A DNA stretch of 64,000 nucleotides from Alkalibacterium sp. MB6 (GCF_009935905.1 NZ_PREX01000013.1:1-64000), one strand, 5' to 3'. Numbered from the stretch's first letter, positions 44,211 through 53,628 are shown. Numbers and translations are program-made. The notes: generated from the letters alone by a model not told the origin.

Positions 44211-45737
44211 TTATCTTGCTTCTATAGTGGGTTGCGAGCTAATCAAGTCACTCTCACCAGGTTCTGGTCTAGAATTGCTGATTGTAAATGGAAACTTATT
44301 AAAATCATAAGCTTTATACTCAATTTTTGTTCCTCCGGATAATACAGCCTTCTCAGAAATAACAATTCCAGATATTGTTGCTCCACCTTCAACTATTAGA
44401 TTCGCTTTAGGAGCAATCAAGAAAGTATTAGAATGTGTTCCTCCACTGAACTTAACAGAATTACCTCCAACTACGATGACGCCTTTGACGCTCGCTCCAC
44501 TTCCTATATCTATAGAAGATCTTTTCGTAAATATCGATCCATTTAGATGCTGAGACCCTCCCATATTTACAGAATGACTACCAGCATAATATATTTTTAC
44601 TTGATTTTCTCTGCCGTCTTTATTTATAGTACTACCTGATCCAAAAGATATCTTGTCAGTCACATAAAACGTGACTGATCCGTTTCCTACAATATCTATA
44701 TGTCCGTTAGAAATGTCAAAATGTTCAACAACAATTGATAAATCTTTCCCATTAGTATTTATTTTCAACCTATTGTTCTCTGTAATTGTCATTGTCCTTA
44801 TTGAAACATTATTATAATTATTTTCCTTATTAAAAGGATAACCATTTGCTAAATAATTATTTATACGAAGATCGCCATTTCTTTGAACTTGATGATGATT
44901 GTGTCCCCTTGTATCGGATATACTTTTATTAGATATATAAGGAAATATGGGTATTTCGGGAAACTGATTGCTAATATTTTCATATTGTTCCCACGGTAAA
45001 GGTGCTGCTCTACTATTTATTATCAATTGATCTTTACGTCCATAATGATCTGGCAAGCGGAATAAACTGTTTCCATTGGCTGACGGGTGATGAAAAGTTG
45101 CACCATTATAAATACTCGCTCCTCCGTCGATATAAATAGCTTCAGAACTTAAAGAGTCGATATGTACATCTCCATGTATAGATGCTCCACCTGTCAATTC
45201 TAGCTTATTTTTCACCACTATTGCAGCATTTAACGGTATTGGGGGAAAACTAATTCCAGTGTTTTTATCATGCCAAGTTATATCAACTTTTTTCTCTACT
45301 AATCGGGTATTATTTCCAACTTTTCCAGTTGATAATACTTTTACAGTTCTTGGATTATCGCCTGTTAATCCATCTAATTCTATCAATGCCAAAGGACTTT
45401 CACCGAACTGTTTAGCAAAATCTGTATACTTGTTCCCATTAATTTTCTCATTAATTTTTTTCTCTAATAACAGAAAGAAAGATTCTTTAGAAGTACTTAT
45501 TGGATATGCCTCATTAACGAGTTCTACCATCTCCTCATAAGCCATATTAGCTCCTGCTTCTGCTATGTAATAAGCTGATGATGAATCGCGGTTCGTGTCA
45601 CTCATCTTATAACCGCTAATCGTTATCGTCCCTAATGACACTCCTAGCACTGAAAGTACCATGAGTGTCATGAGGGCTATAATTAAACCACTGCCTTCTT
45701 CGTCATGTAAGAATCTATTCTTCAGTCGCTTGAACAT
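44211..45737 (-). CDS. PilX-like minor prepilin with large glycine-rich passenger domain
   Basis: A 508-residue protein. The N-terminus (EEGSGLIIALMTLMVLSVLG) is a PilX/GspK-like prepilin stem: G before the cleavage site and no Glu at +5. From about residue 165 the protein changes to short repeated beta turns rich in Gly, Ser and Asn, for example LTGGASIHGDVHI, IDIGSGASVKG and LIVEGGATISG. This looks like a DUF7305 or bactofilin-like beta-helix. Such a large minor pilin could sit at the pilus tip as an adhesin; that is inference. It overlaps the upstream prepilin gene by 23 nt. Confidence 0.75.
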   Translation of the reverse strand: MFKRLKNRFLHDEEGSGLIIALMTLMVLSVLGVSLGTITISGYKMSDTNRDSSSAYYIAEAGANMAYEEMVELVNEAYPISTSKESFFLLLEKKINEKINGNKYTDFAKQFGESPLALIELDGLTGDNPRTVKVLSTGKVGNNTRLVEKKVDITWHDKNTGISFPPIPLNAAIVVKNKLELTGGASIHGDVHIDSLSSEAIYIDGGASIYNGATFHHPSANGNSLFRLPDHYGRKDQLIINSRAAPLPWEQYENISNQFPEIPIFPYISNKSISDTRGHNHHQVQRNGDLRINNYLANGYPFNKENNYNNVSIRTMTITENNRLKINTNGKDLSIVVEHFDISNGHIDIVGNGSVTFYVTDKISFGSGSTINKDGRENQVKIYYAGSHSVNMGGSQHLNGSIFTKRSSIDIGSGASVKGVIVVGGNSVKFSGGTHSNTFLIAPKANLIVEGGATISGIVISEKAVLSGGTKIEYKAYDFNKFPFTISNSRPEPGESDLISSQPTIEAR

Positions 45738-46185
45738 TTGAACCCCTCCTGAGGTAAATGGTTGTGGAGTATCTTTCGCTTTGGTTTAAATCATTTGAAC
45801 TGCTTGCAATGGTAATGACATAGGTATCAGTTTGATCCTTACTTGGAACGACCTCAAATTGTCCGACACGATTACTTAGAATTGAACCATTTCTCAGTAA
45901 AGTTGAGCCTTCTTTTTTATAACTGACTTCATCTACTACAATATGATGACTTGCCACAAGTTCAAAGTCATTTGCTGAACGAACATCCCTAGATATCATC
46001 GCTAAACTATACCTTAAGTCATTGGCTTGTCTATTGGATTCAGTCTGGCTCACGAATTGCCTTTGCCCAAACAGATGAACAGAGCCGACTAATAGTATAA
46101 CGACAGACAATATGGTTATACTGGCCAATAGTTCAATTAAGGTAATGCCATCTTCTTTTTTCAAGTATCGCTTCATTTTTATCAT
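45715..46185 (-). CDS. PilW-like minor prepilin
   Basis: A 156-residue prepilin. A short basic leader ends in KEDG, cleaved before ITLIELLASITILS, with Glu at +5 and one long hydrophobic helix. The soluble part contains RQANDLRYSLAMISRDVRSA, a pattern common in PilW/PilJ-type minor pilins. It overlaps the preceding prepilin gene by 4 nt (ATGA) and the next by 23 nt, so translation is coupled. Confidence 0.8.
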   Translation of the reverse strand: MIKMKRYLKKEDGITLIELLASITILSVVILLVGSVHLFGQRQFVSQTESNRQANDLRYSLAMISRDVRSANDFELVASHHIVVDEVSYKKEGSTLLRNGSILSNRVGQFEVVPSKDQTDTYVITIASSSNDLNQSERYSTTIYLRRGSNVQATEE

Positions 46186-46607
46186 TCCTTATTGAATGGC
46201 AATCGGTTTTCCATCTGAGCTCTCAATGTGCTTCCTTCGTAAACTGTGATGAGTACTTTGTAAAGCTCTGCATCTTTAAACGTTTCGCTATTATCTTTAG
46301 ATAGTTCCGTTCTAATTAAGTAGCCATCAACAGATGTCTTCTTAAAATAAATACCCGAATCTGTTAACAACCCTAACCCACTCTCGGTTTCTTTAAACGT
46401 AAAGTTAGATGAATAATAAACCACTTCTTCCATTTGCTGTTGGGCTAAAAAAGTAGCTTCGTTAACGTCACTCGCTTGACTAGATGTTTTAGCGGATTGA
46501 ATAAAGAAGGCTAAAAAGGATGTCACGATGATTGCTAATATGGCCAGAGCGGCTAGCAGCTCTACCAATGTCACGCCGTCTTCATTTTCAATTAACTGTT
46601 TATGCAT
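46182..46607 (-). CDS. PilV-like minor prepilin
   Basis: A 141-residue prepilin. The leader ends in NEDG, cleaved before VTLVELLAALAILAI, with Glu at +5. The next segment, ATFLAQQQMEEVVYY, is the PilV/GspI-type pattern. It overlaps the upstream diguanylate cyclase gene by 8 nt and the PilW-like gene by 4 nt. With the PilW- and PilX-like proteins it would form a priming or tip complex for the pilus. Confidence 0.82.
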   Translation of the reverse strand: MHKQLIENEDGVTLVELLAALAILAIIVTSFLAFFIQSAKTSSQASDVNEATFLAQQQMEEVVYYSSNFTFKETESGLGLLTDSGIYFKKTSVDGYLIRTELSKDNSETFKDAELYKVLITVYEGSTLRAQMENRLPFNKE

Positions 46608-48324
46608 ATTCTCTGCCCCCTTTGCGGGCTGCAGTGACTCGGTTCCTTCCTTTTTGTTTGGATCCGATGTACATTGCTCTATCAGCTAAGGTGAGTAACA
46701 CATCTGTATCTTTACTATCTGTTGGATAATTAGATAAACCGAAACTCGCAGTGACTGAAAGAGTGACTTCTTCAGTGGAATGAATGGATTGTTTGATGGT
46801 CAAGGGTAACTGCTCCAGTCTCGCTCTTAAGGTTTCCGCAAATTCCCAAGCTTGTAATTTCGTATAATTCGGCAAGAGAATGACAAATTCTTCTCCTCCA
46901 AATCTGGCAACACAGGTGTCATCAGTCATATAAGTAGCCAATAATTTAGATACTTGTGTTAAGACTTCATTTCCTGCTTGATGACCGTAACAGTCATTAA
47001 CTTTCTTAAATTTATCCAAGTCTAAGACAATAAGAGAGAATGTTTCCACAGAATCGCTGTTCATTGTTTTTTCTAGCTTTTTAGCAAAGCCTTTGAGGTT
47101 AGCCAGGCCGGTTAAGTAATCCGTTTCAGCATGTGCTTCAAGGGCTTCATATTGAAATGCATTATCTAAGGCTACTGTAAAATATTGATGAAAAAGGTTA
47201 ATTAGAGAAACGATTAACTCGCTATACATATTCTTTGTTTTATGGCTTAATAAAATGATACCGACTATTTGATCTTGATTTTTCACAGGCAAAACTAAAG
47301 CACTTTCAGCAATATAGTCAATGTCTCGTAAACAATTTGTTTTCCATTCTGAACTTCTGTCAAAACAAAGTATCTCGCTGCTTCTTGCTGCTCTACTTAT
47401 AATTGACTTGTCCGATATAGGAAAGAGCTCCTCTACCAACTGTAGTCCATGCTCTTTTGAATATAAGCGTTCACGAACAGCTTCATCCTTACTTGTTAAA
47501 GAGAAATAGGATAAGCCGTCAGAAGGAAAGACAGAAAGCAACGAGTATAAATAGGTATCAATGACTTCATTAACATTTTTCTTCTCATTTAAAGATTGAG
47601 AGAACTTATTCACTTCTTTTAGATAATTGTTACTCTCCTTACTTTTTGAGTAGATATTGACACCTATCGTTACCGTGATGAAGGGCAATGAACCAATTAA
47701 AATACCATTAATAGCTAGTTCTTGATATAAATAAATCAATATAAAGGATAATGGCACAATGAACATGCTGGTAATTATTGCGAAGCGAAAATCTTCATCA
47801 ATAAATGTGACCGTTTCTTTGTTATAAAATTTACTTTCAATTAAGTACATAGCGATTTGATTAGCGACTATATCAGCTATCATATAGGCGACGATTGCCA
47901 TAAAACTAATTCGATTAGATAGTGGATCCGATATTAATCCATCTACAACATAATAGGCTATGGCCGAAAAAACAGATATAAATTGAAACATGAGCAAATT
48001 TAATGGATAACGGTAATGTTCATCTCTTTTAATATCATTTTTAATCATAAGTGCCACCAATGAAAAGCTGGAGACAATGATTTCACCAACTAGTCCGAAA
48101 ACGACTAAGGCAGCTATTGACACGCCGTTAATTAAGAACAAAATCGAGTGCTCCGTTTTAATTGGGTACCAAGCTACAAGTATTCCCATCAGCAAAAACA
48201 GTCCGAACTCAATAGTTAATAAAGAATGAGTGTGAGGGGCTAAAGTGTATGATAAGTAATAAATTATTGGAGTAATGATTAAATATGTAAGCCATACGTT
48301 TCTTTTTTTTCTTTCTGACACCAT
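46600..48324 (-). CDS. Membrane diguanylate cyclase (7TM-like, GAF, GGDEF)
   Basis: A 574-residue protein predicted to make cyclic di-GMP from two GTP. Six to eight membrane helices (about residues 10-225) form a sensor of unknown ligand. A GAF-like domain (about 240-400) follows, then a GGDEF domain with ARFGGEEFVIL (active variant GGEEF) and DLDKFKKVND. No RxxD inhibitory site is found before the GGEEF, so product feedback is probably absent. The ATG at 48324 is chosen because GGAGG lies 8 nt upstream. It overlaps the first prepilin gene by 8 nt, making it the head gene of the pilus operon. Confidence 0.88.
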   Translation of the reverse strand: MVSERKKRNVWLTYLIITPIIYYLSYTLAPHTHSLLTIEFGLFLLMGILVAWYPIKTEHSILFLINGVSIAALVVFGLVGEIIVSSFSLVALMIKNDIKRDEHYRYPLNLLMFQFISVFSAIAYYVVDGLISDPLSNRISFMAIVAYMIADIVANQIAMYLIESKFYNKETVTFIDEDFRFAIITSMFIVPLSFILIYLYQELAINGILIGSLPFITVTIGVNIYSKSKESNNYLKEVNKFSQSLNEKKNVNEVIDTYLYSLLSVFPSDGLSYFSLTSKDEAVRERLYSKEHGLQLVEELFPISDKSIISRAARSSEILCFDRSSEWKTNCLRDIDYIAESALVLPVKNQDQIVGIILLSHKTKNMYSELIVSLINLFHQYFTVALDNAFQYEALEAHAETDYLTGLANLKGFAKKLEKTMNSDSVETFSLIVLDLDKFKKVNDCYGHQAGNEVLTQVSKLLATYMTDDTCVARFGGEEFVILLPNYTKLQAWEFAETLRARLEQLPLTIKQSIHSTEEVTLSVTASFGLSNYPTDSKDTDVLLTLADRAMYIGSKQKGRNRVTAARKGGREYA

Positions 48325-48380
48325 TGTCTTTGCCTCCACCACTTTTATGAATAATTAATTAGAATTTAAGTTCTATTATT

Positions 48381-48409
48381 AGTTTATAGTTCTTTTTAGG
48401 CATAGTCAA
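48381..48409 (-). promoter_or_regulatory. Possible promoter of the cyclase-pilus operon
   Basis: On the minus strand TTGACT (48404-48409) pairs with TAAACT at 17 nt (48381-48386) or TATAAA at 15 nt. It lies about 60 bp before the start codon. Confidence 0.35.
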
Positions 48410-48562
48410 TTATTCGTAATTAGAGATATTTTCAGCTTCGTCACCAGTTTCAGGTCTTTTTGTACACTATATACAGGTTAGGGTATTAATTAATGCTAAT
48501 TGTATTAAGTGAGTATTTATTCATAATAACTTGTAATAAATTGTTCACTAATATGGCTAAAT

Positions 48563-48596
48563 AACGCTATGAAGATTAAATCATCTTCATAGCGTT
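48563..48596 (-). terminator. Hairpin overlapping the end of the EAL gene
   Basis: AACGCTATGAAGAT and its perfect 14-nt complement surround a 6-nt loop that contains part of the stop codon. The sequence after it is only moderately T-rich (ATTTAG), so it may be an mRNA end-stabiliser as much as a terminator. Confidence 0.6.
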
Positions 48597-50195
48597 ATTA
48601 TCAGCAGATAGATTGAGAATTTCACATGGCGTAACAGGTTTACTGAAATAGTAACCTTGACCATACTCGCAAAGATTTTCTCTAAGAAAGTCTAATTGCT
48701 CAATCGTTTCAATACCTTCGGCAATGATTTTAAAATCTAAACTTTTACCCATTTGAATCATTGTTTTTACCAAAGAAGCTGTATTTGATTTGCTGGCAAT
48801 GTGATCAATGAAAGATTTATCAATCTTAACCATATCAACTAATACATTATTCAATACACTCAAAGAAGAATACCCTGTCCCAAAGTCATCTATGGCAACC
48901 TTAATGCCATATCCGTGTAACTCTTGAATGATACGATTAGCTTGTTCACCTTTTGTCATCACACTCTCTGTTATTTCAACAATAAAGTAAGACGGATCGA
49001 GATCGTACAATTCTAAAACGTTTTTAACTTTGTTTCCAAAATATTGATCCTCTAACTGTAAGGCAGAAACGTTGACAGAAATATGTAAAAATAAATTCTT
49101 CTCTTGCCACACTTTCGTTTGTCGAACGGCTTCATGTATGACCCAGTAACCAATTTCATTAATAATCCCGGCTTCTTCAGCTACAGGAATAAACTCCATT
49201 GGAGGAACAGTCCCTAAAATAGGGTGCTCCCATCTAAGCAAGGCTTCGACGCCATACATTTCTTCCGTCTCCATTATGACTTTCGGCTGATAAGCCAAAT
49301 ACAATTCATTTTTGGCTAATGCTTCTTTTAGGCCAAACTCAATTCGGCGTTTTCTTTCAATGGCAGCCGCATCACTCGCTTCAAACAAGTGGAAGTTGTT
49401 TTTTCCAGACCGCTTCACCTTGTACATGGCTATTTCAGCTTGTTGGAGAAGAGCTTCCATGTCTTGCGCATTGTCTGGGTAACGGCTGATACCTATACTA
49501 GCCGTAACATAAAATGTTGACTCTTCAACTTTAAACGGTTGGGTAAACAGATCAACAATCGCTCGACCTGTTTCTTTACAAGACGCCTCGGTGCCACAGT
49601 CAAGCATAATAAATATTTCGTCTTCGCTCTCTCGTGCTATAATGGCTTCTTCCCCTAGAAGGTTTCTTAAACGCTCTGTAACTTTTATCAGTACTTGATC
49701 CCCAGCATGTCTTCCGTACAACTCATTTATCGTTCTGAAACGGTCAATATCCAATATATATATAGCAATGTCTTCCGTCGCTCCGTATTTAGAGCATTCT
49801 GTATGATTATTGAGTCGTTTTTCAAATTCTTCCGTCATTTTCGTTCGATTGGGCAATTGAGTCAGAATATCAAAATACGTTACTTGATGTAACTCTTCTT
49901 GCTTACGGTTAACAACTTCCAATAACTCTTTTTCTTTTTTACTCAATTTTCTGTATTTACTTTGAAGCTTTTTAATCCATGATTTAGCAGTTGGCTTTTT
50001 TATTCCAGGTCCATCTTTCTTCGTCAAGTCAAGATTAACAGGTAAAAGCCCAAGGATGTATTTTTCATTGTTTCTCATGCGACTCACTTGATAAGCAGCC
50101 AGCAAGATTAAGAACAATAATAACAATTGAATGATAGTATTGGCTTTAAGCGAGTGGTGCAAAGGTAGGTTTAGATTTATCAGGACTGTTATCAT
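48576..50195 (-). CDS. Membrane-anchored c-di-GMP phosphodiesterase with degenerate GGDEF domain
   Basis: A 539-residue protein. One N-terminal transmembrane helix (about residues 18-38), a coiled-coil linker, a GGDEF-fold domain whose active site reads ESEDEIF in place of GGDEF, and an EAL domain. The EAL residues are all present: EALLRWEHP, SVNVS, EITES, IDDFGTGYS, KIDKSF, AEGIET and GQGYYFSKP. It should therefore hydrolyse c-di-GMP, while the GGDEF part is at most a GTP-binding regulator. It lies between the diguanylate cyclase and a chemotaxis receptor gene, all leftward. Confidence 0.9.
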   Translation of the reverse strand: MITVLINLNLPLHHSLKANTIIQLLLLFLILLAAYQVSRMRNNEKYILGLLPVNLDLTKKDGPGIKKPTAKSWIKKLQSKYRKLSKKEKELLEVVNRKQEELHQVTYFDILTQLPNRTKMTEEFEKRLNNHTECSKYGATEDIAIYILDIDRFRTINELYGRHAGDQVLIKVTERLRNLLGEEAIIARESEDEIFIMLDCGTEASCKETGRAIVDLFTQPFKVEESTFYVTASIGISRYPDNAQDMEALLQQAEIAMYKVKRSGKNNFHLFEASDAAAIERKRRIEFGLKEALAKNELYLAYQPKVIMETEEMYGVEALLRWEHPILGTVPPMEFIPVAEEAGIINEIGYWVIHEAVRQTKVWQEKNLFLHISVNVSALQLEDQYFGNKVKNVLELYDLDPSYFIVEITESVMTKGEQANRIIQELHGYGIKVAIDDFGTGYSSLSVLNNVLVDMVKIDKSFIDHIASKSNTASLVKTMIQMGKSLDFKIIAEGIETIEQLDFLRENLCEYGQGYYFSKPVTPCEILNLSADNNAMKMI

Positions 50196-50392
50196 ATAAA
50201 TAAATACTCCTTAGATAATTATTGAAAGAAACCCATTAACTATGAGTATCATTCTCTGTATAGCTCTGTTATTCTCTTCCGATATTAAACCTTCACTTAG
50301 CCACTATCTCCGTGTAAGTAAGTGCATTATATAATACTAAAGAAGAAAATACTTAGGTAATTAGAAAAAATGTGTCTTTATACTCATTTCTG

Positions 50393-51925
50393 TCACTTTT
50401 CGATAGCCTCTTCCAATTCAATCACTTGTTGAGTCATATCATGTAGCTCTTTAGAAATTAAGGCGAAATCATTATGCGTTGTCACTAGTGATGCAGAAAT
50501 TTCCTCTATGGTTGAGGCATTTTCCTCAGAAGTCGCTGAAAGATTCTGCATGACCGTAATCAGTTCTTCTGTCTGTTCTTTCATATTGTCTCCGACTTCT
50601 GCCACAGCAAAAATAACAGATTGCAGGGTTAAAATCGCTTTTGATAAGGAATCAAACTGGTTATTTGTATCATCCAAACTATTTTGTTGGTCAATTGTAA
50701 TAGACCGCAAGACGTTTACAGATCCAACTGCTTCCTTAGCTTGATTGGTCAAATTGCTAATGACATCAACAATCTCTTCATTAAATTGATTAGACTGTTC
50801 CGCTAGCTTACGAATTTCTTCAGCTACGACGGCAAAACCTCTTCCCTCTTCTCCAGCACGAGCAGCTTCAATAGATGCGTTCAATGCTAACAGGTTCGTT
50901 TGCTCTGAGATACTTGCTATTTCAGCAGATGCTAGCTCTATTTTTTCGACTGAATTAGAAGTTGATCGGATCATTGTTTCAATTTCTCTGACATTTTCGA
51001 TACTTTGTTCAGTATTTTCAGTCAATGATGTCATGTTATTCATACTGGTTTCTCTTAAGGTATTGGCTTCGCGTGTTTTCTGCGTTAATTCAACCATATG
51101 TTTAGAGTGAATTTGGAGTAATTTACCTAATTCAACAACCTTTTCAGCACCTTTTTCCGTGTCTTCTGCTTGAATACTAGTGGATTCGGACATGTCTTCG
51201 ATGGCTCGTGTGACTTCTTTTGACGCAGCTTCGATTGATGTACTTGTTGATTCCAATGTTTCTGAACTAGTATGTAGCTGACGGGCCGTACTGCTGGCAG
51301 TATTAATGAGTTGAGTTAACTCTAGGGATTGGTTATCTGATTCATATATAGCCTTCTCAATTTGTTGAATCAGTTTGTCACCATTAAAAACGACGACTCC
51401 AGTAGCGACTAAACTGAACACATATAAAACACCCATGATGCTATACTCAACAGGATTGGCTATAGCCATTAAATTAAACACAATAAGGGCTCCTAAATTA
51501 GCCAGACCAAGCACACTGGACAAAAGAAAAATTCGTTTGTCTAAGTAAATCGTTGAGAGAATAACATAAAGAAACAAGACACTCCAAACTGTTTGTGTAT
51601 ACAGTGTCGAAGCTATCATCAACGGTAAAGCATACATTAAAGTAACCGCAATAAATTTGCCAGACTGTCGTTTTCCAGTTAGCTTAAGACTTAGAAAGAG
51701 TAAAACTAAAACGATAAGTGTATAAGAAACAAAAGAGATAAAACTCTCGTATGTAAGCCAATCGAGCCTTGAGAATAAATAAATAACGGGATAAGCAGCT
51801 ATCACCATGCCAATAATTAAATATGTAAGAATACGTGTGGCTTTCTGATTGTAATTTTCCTTCAGAGATAAAGGTCCCTTCTCGACCCTCTTTTCTGTCT
51901 GGATGGGTAGTGCAGCTAGCTTCAT
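50393..51925 (-). CDS. Methyl-accepting chemotaxis protein with membrane-embedded sensor
   Basis: A 510-residue chemoreceptor. About six hydrophobic helices (about residues 28-185) take the place of the usual extracellular ligand domain, so the signal is probably sensed in or through the membrane. The cytoplasmic part carries the hairpin tip [20 protein letters not shown], including the conserved EAARAGE, which contacts CheA and CheW. The ATG at 51925 is preferred over 51943 because AAAGGTGG precedes it. A good SigD promoter lies upstream, tying it to the flagellar regulon. Confidence 0.9.
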   Translation of the reverse strand: MKLAALPIQTEKRVEKGPLSLKENYNQKATRILTYLIIGMVIAAYPVIYLFSRLDWLTYESFISFVSYTLIVLVLLFLSLKLTGKRQSGKFIAVTLMYALPLMIASTLYTQTVWSVLFLYVILSTIYLDKRIFLLSSVLGLANLGALIVFNLMAIANPVEYSIMGVLYVFSLVATGVVVFNGDKLIQQIEKAIYESDNQSLELTQLINTASSTARQLHTSSETLESTSTSIEAASKEVTRAIEDMSESTSIQAEDTEKGAEKVVELGKLLQIHSKHMVELTQKTREANTLRETSMNNMTSLTENTEQSIENVREIETMIRSTSNSVEKIELASAEIASISEQTNLLALNASIEAARAGEEGRGFAVVAEEIRKLAEQSNQFNEEIVDVISNLTNQAKEAVGSVNVLRSITIDQQNSLDDTNNQFDSLSKAILTLQSVIFAVAEVGDNMKEQTEELITVMQNLSATSEENASTIEEISASLVTTHNDFALISKELHDMTQQVIELEEAIEK

Positions 51926-51961
51926 TCGATTTCCACCTTTCAATATACTTCCTAATTAGTA

Positions 51962-51988
51962 TTATCGGCTAACAAACTAAACAATTAA
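51962..51988 (-). promoter_or_regulatory. SigD/FliA-type promoter of the chemoreceptor gene
   Basis: On the minus strand TTAA (51985-51988), a 15-nt spacer and GCCGATAA (51962-51969). The -10 element fits the SigD consensus GCCGATAA/T, and the -35 fits TAAA at three of four bases. The matching sigma factor is encoded at 54398-55114. Confidence 0.75.
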
Positions 51989-52040
51989 GAGCGCTTTACA
52001 TTTTTTATCCAGTTGACAGGAGTTAATCTAAAGACAAATA

Positions 52041-52075
52041 AACCCAATTACAGGTTGTGTCCTGTAATTGGGTTT
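52041..52075 (-). terminator. Terminator of the flagellar operon after ftsE
   Basis: AACCCAATTACAGG and its perfect 14-nt complement surround a 7-nt loop, followed by TTTATTTG on the minus strand, just after the ftsE stop. Confidence 0.8.
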
Positions 52076-52081
52076 ATTGTA

Positions 52082-52798
52082 TTAGACGACAAAGTAGTCG
52101 CCCGTTTTCATGCTATATAAAAGTAACGTGTGATTTTTTGACCGGTCACTTTTTATTTTTCCTTTATTCAACTCAATGACTCGAGAAGGCATCCGCTCGA
52201 CAAAGGAGTAATCATGAGTAGCCATAATGACGGTCGTTCCCGTTTTATTGATTTTATGCAAAAGCTTTAACATATCATAACCCGTTTTCGGATCCAGATT
52301 TCCTGTTGGTTCATCAGCGATTAAAATTCCCGGACGATGGACTATCGCTCGAGCAATAGCTACACGCTGTTGTTCGCCACCAGAACATTGGGAAGGGAAA
52401 TCCAATGCTTTGTGTTTTAAGCCAACAGTCGTTAAAGCATCCATTACTTTTTCTTCAATAGATGCAGTCGAATGACCCGTTACTTCTAATACGTAAGCAA
52501 CGTTTTCATACACGGTTTTTTGAGGCAATAAATGAAACTCTTGAAAAACAATACCAACTTCTCTTCTTAATAGATGGAGATGATTCGCCTTTATCTGGTT
52601 AACGACTCGCGAACCGACAACAACATAACCTTGAGTTGGGTATTCTTTCCCATATAGTAACTTCATCAAGGATGACTTACCAGAACCACTTTGACCGACT
52701 AAGTAAACAAATTCTCCTTGATCAATAGTCAACGAAATGTCCGTTAAGGCAGTCACTTTATTTTTGTATGTTTTTGAGACTTGTTTTAATCGAATCAT
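52082..52798 (-). CDS. ftsE: FtsE-like ABC transporter ATPase
   Basis: A 238-residue ATPase with Walker [11 protein letters not shown]-loop VFQEFHLLP, signature CSGGEQQRV (usually LSGG), Walker [12 protein letters not shown] and the H-loop MATHD. The sequence is closest to FtsE, which with FtsX controls cell-wall hydrolases (in Bacillus CwlO). No ftsX lies next to it, and it is the last gene of the flagellar operon, 26 bp after flgG. Its C-terminal tail, [15 protein letters not shown], is unlike usual FtsE ends. Whether it works with a distant FtsX or another partner is unknown. Confidence 0.8.
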   Translation of the reverse strand: MIRLKQVSKTYKNKVTALTDISLTIDQGEFVYLVGQSGSGKSSLMKLLYGKEYPTQGYVVVGSRVVNQIKANHLHLLRREVGIVFQEFHLLPQKTVYENVAYVLEVTGHSTASIEEKVMDALTTVGLKHKALDFPSQCSGGEQQRVAIARAIVHRPGILIADEPTGNLDPKTGYDMLKLLHKINKTGTTVIMATHDYSFVERMPSRVIELNKGKIKSDRSKNHTLLLYSMKTGDYFVV

Positions 52799-52824
52799 CT
52801 TCTATCTCCTTCAGTCCATCACTC

Positions 52825-53601
52825 TTAATTAAACTGATTAATGAGTGAGTAAATCTCGTCTATACTCTGGACAACTTTTGCATTCATGGCGTATGCTCTT
52901 TGAGTCATAATCATGTCAGTAAAGCTCTGAGCTAAATCAACATTGGACCCTTCTGTGTATCCACTTAAGAGTTGCCCAAAGGACTCAGGGTTCTCAGCTG
53001 AATTGAGGAGGTTTGCTCCTTCTGCCAGTCGATACATATTTCCACCAGCCGGTGTCAATGCACCTGAATCTGTTGGCATATAAAGCGGGATTTGGCCGAC
53101 TAAAACCGATTGACCATTCATAACCATGGTTACTTCTCCTGTTTTATCGACAGCTAATTGATCTTTTTGCCACTGCTCTACCGGAATAAAAGCAGTCATG
53201 TCAAGGTAATCGCCACGGTCGTTAACCAATTGGTTTTGTTCATTTAAATGAAACGCACCGTCTCTTGTCAGCATTAATTCGTTATCGTCATTTCTGACTC
53301 CGAAGAATCCTGCGCCTCCAACCGATAGATGAAAGGGGTCAGAAGATTCTACAAGGCTCCCTTGACTATGGGTTTGTTTGGCTTCACCGATTCGAATACC
53401 AACGCCATTGCTGGCTTGGTTTGCATCGGGAGATAACCTAACATCTTGTTCTGTAGCAGCATTATGTACCAATTCTGTGAATTGAACGGTGCTTTCTTTA
53501 AACCCTATTGTGTTAACATTTGCTATATTATGAGCGATGGTATTCATTTTATTCTGCTGTGCTTGCATCGCGTTTCTTGAAATCGTATAAGGTATTCTCA
53601 A
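52825..53601 (-). CDS. flgG: Flagellar basal-body rod protein FlgG (FlhP-like)
   Basis: A 258-residue distal-rod protein exported by the flagellar type III system. The N-terminal motif NTIAHNIANVNTIGFKES and the C-terminal NVDLAQSFTDMIMTQRAYAMNAKVVQS are the paired coiled-coil ends of axial proteins. The start is TTG at 53601, with AGGAGG 8 nt upstream. It follows flgF directly. Together the two correspond to Bacillus flhO-flhP, which lie elsewhere on that genome. Confidence 0.88.
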   Translation of the reverse strand: MRIPYTISRNAMQAQQNKMNTIAHNIANVNTIGFKESTVQFTELVHNAATEQDVRLSPDANQASNGVGIRIGEAKQTHSQGSLVESSDPFHLSVGGAGFFGVRNDDNELMLTRDGAFHLNEQNQLVNDRGDYLDMTAFIPVEQWQKDQLAVDKTGEVTMVMNGQSVLVGQIPLYMPTDSGALTPAGGNMYRLAEGANLLNSAENPESFGQLLSGYTEGSNVDLAQSFTDMIMTQRAYAMNAKVVQSIDEIYSLINQFN

Positions 53602-53628
53602 CCCTTTTCCCTCCTTCATTTAAATTGA

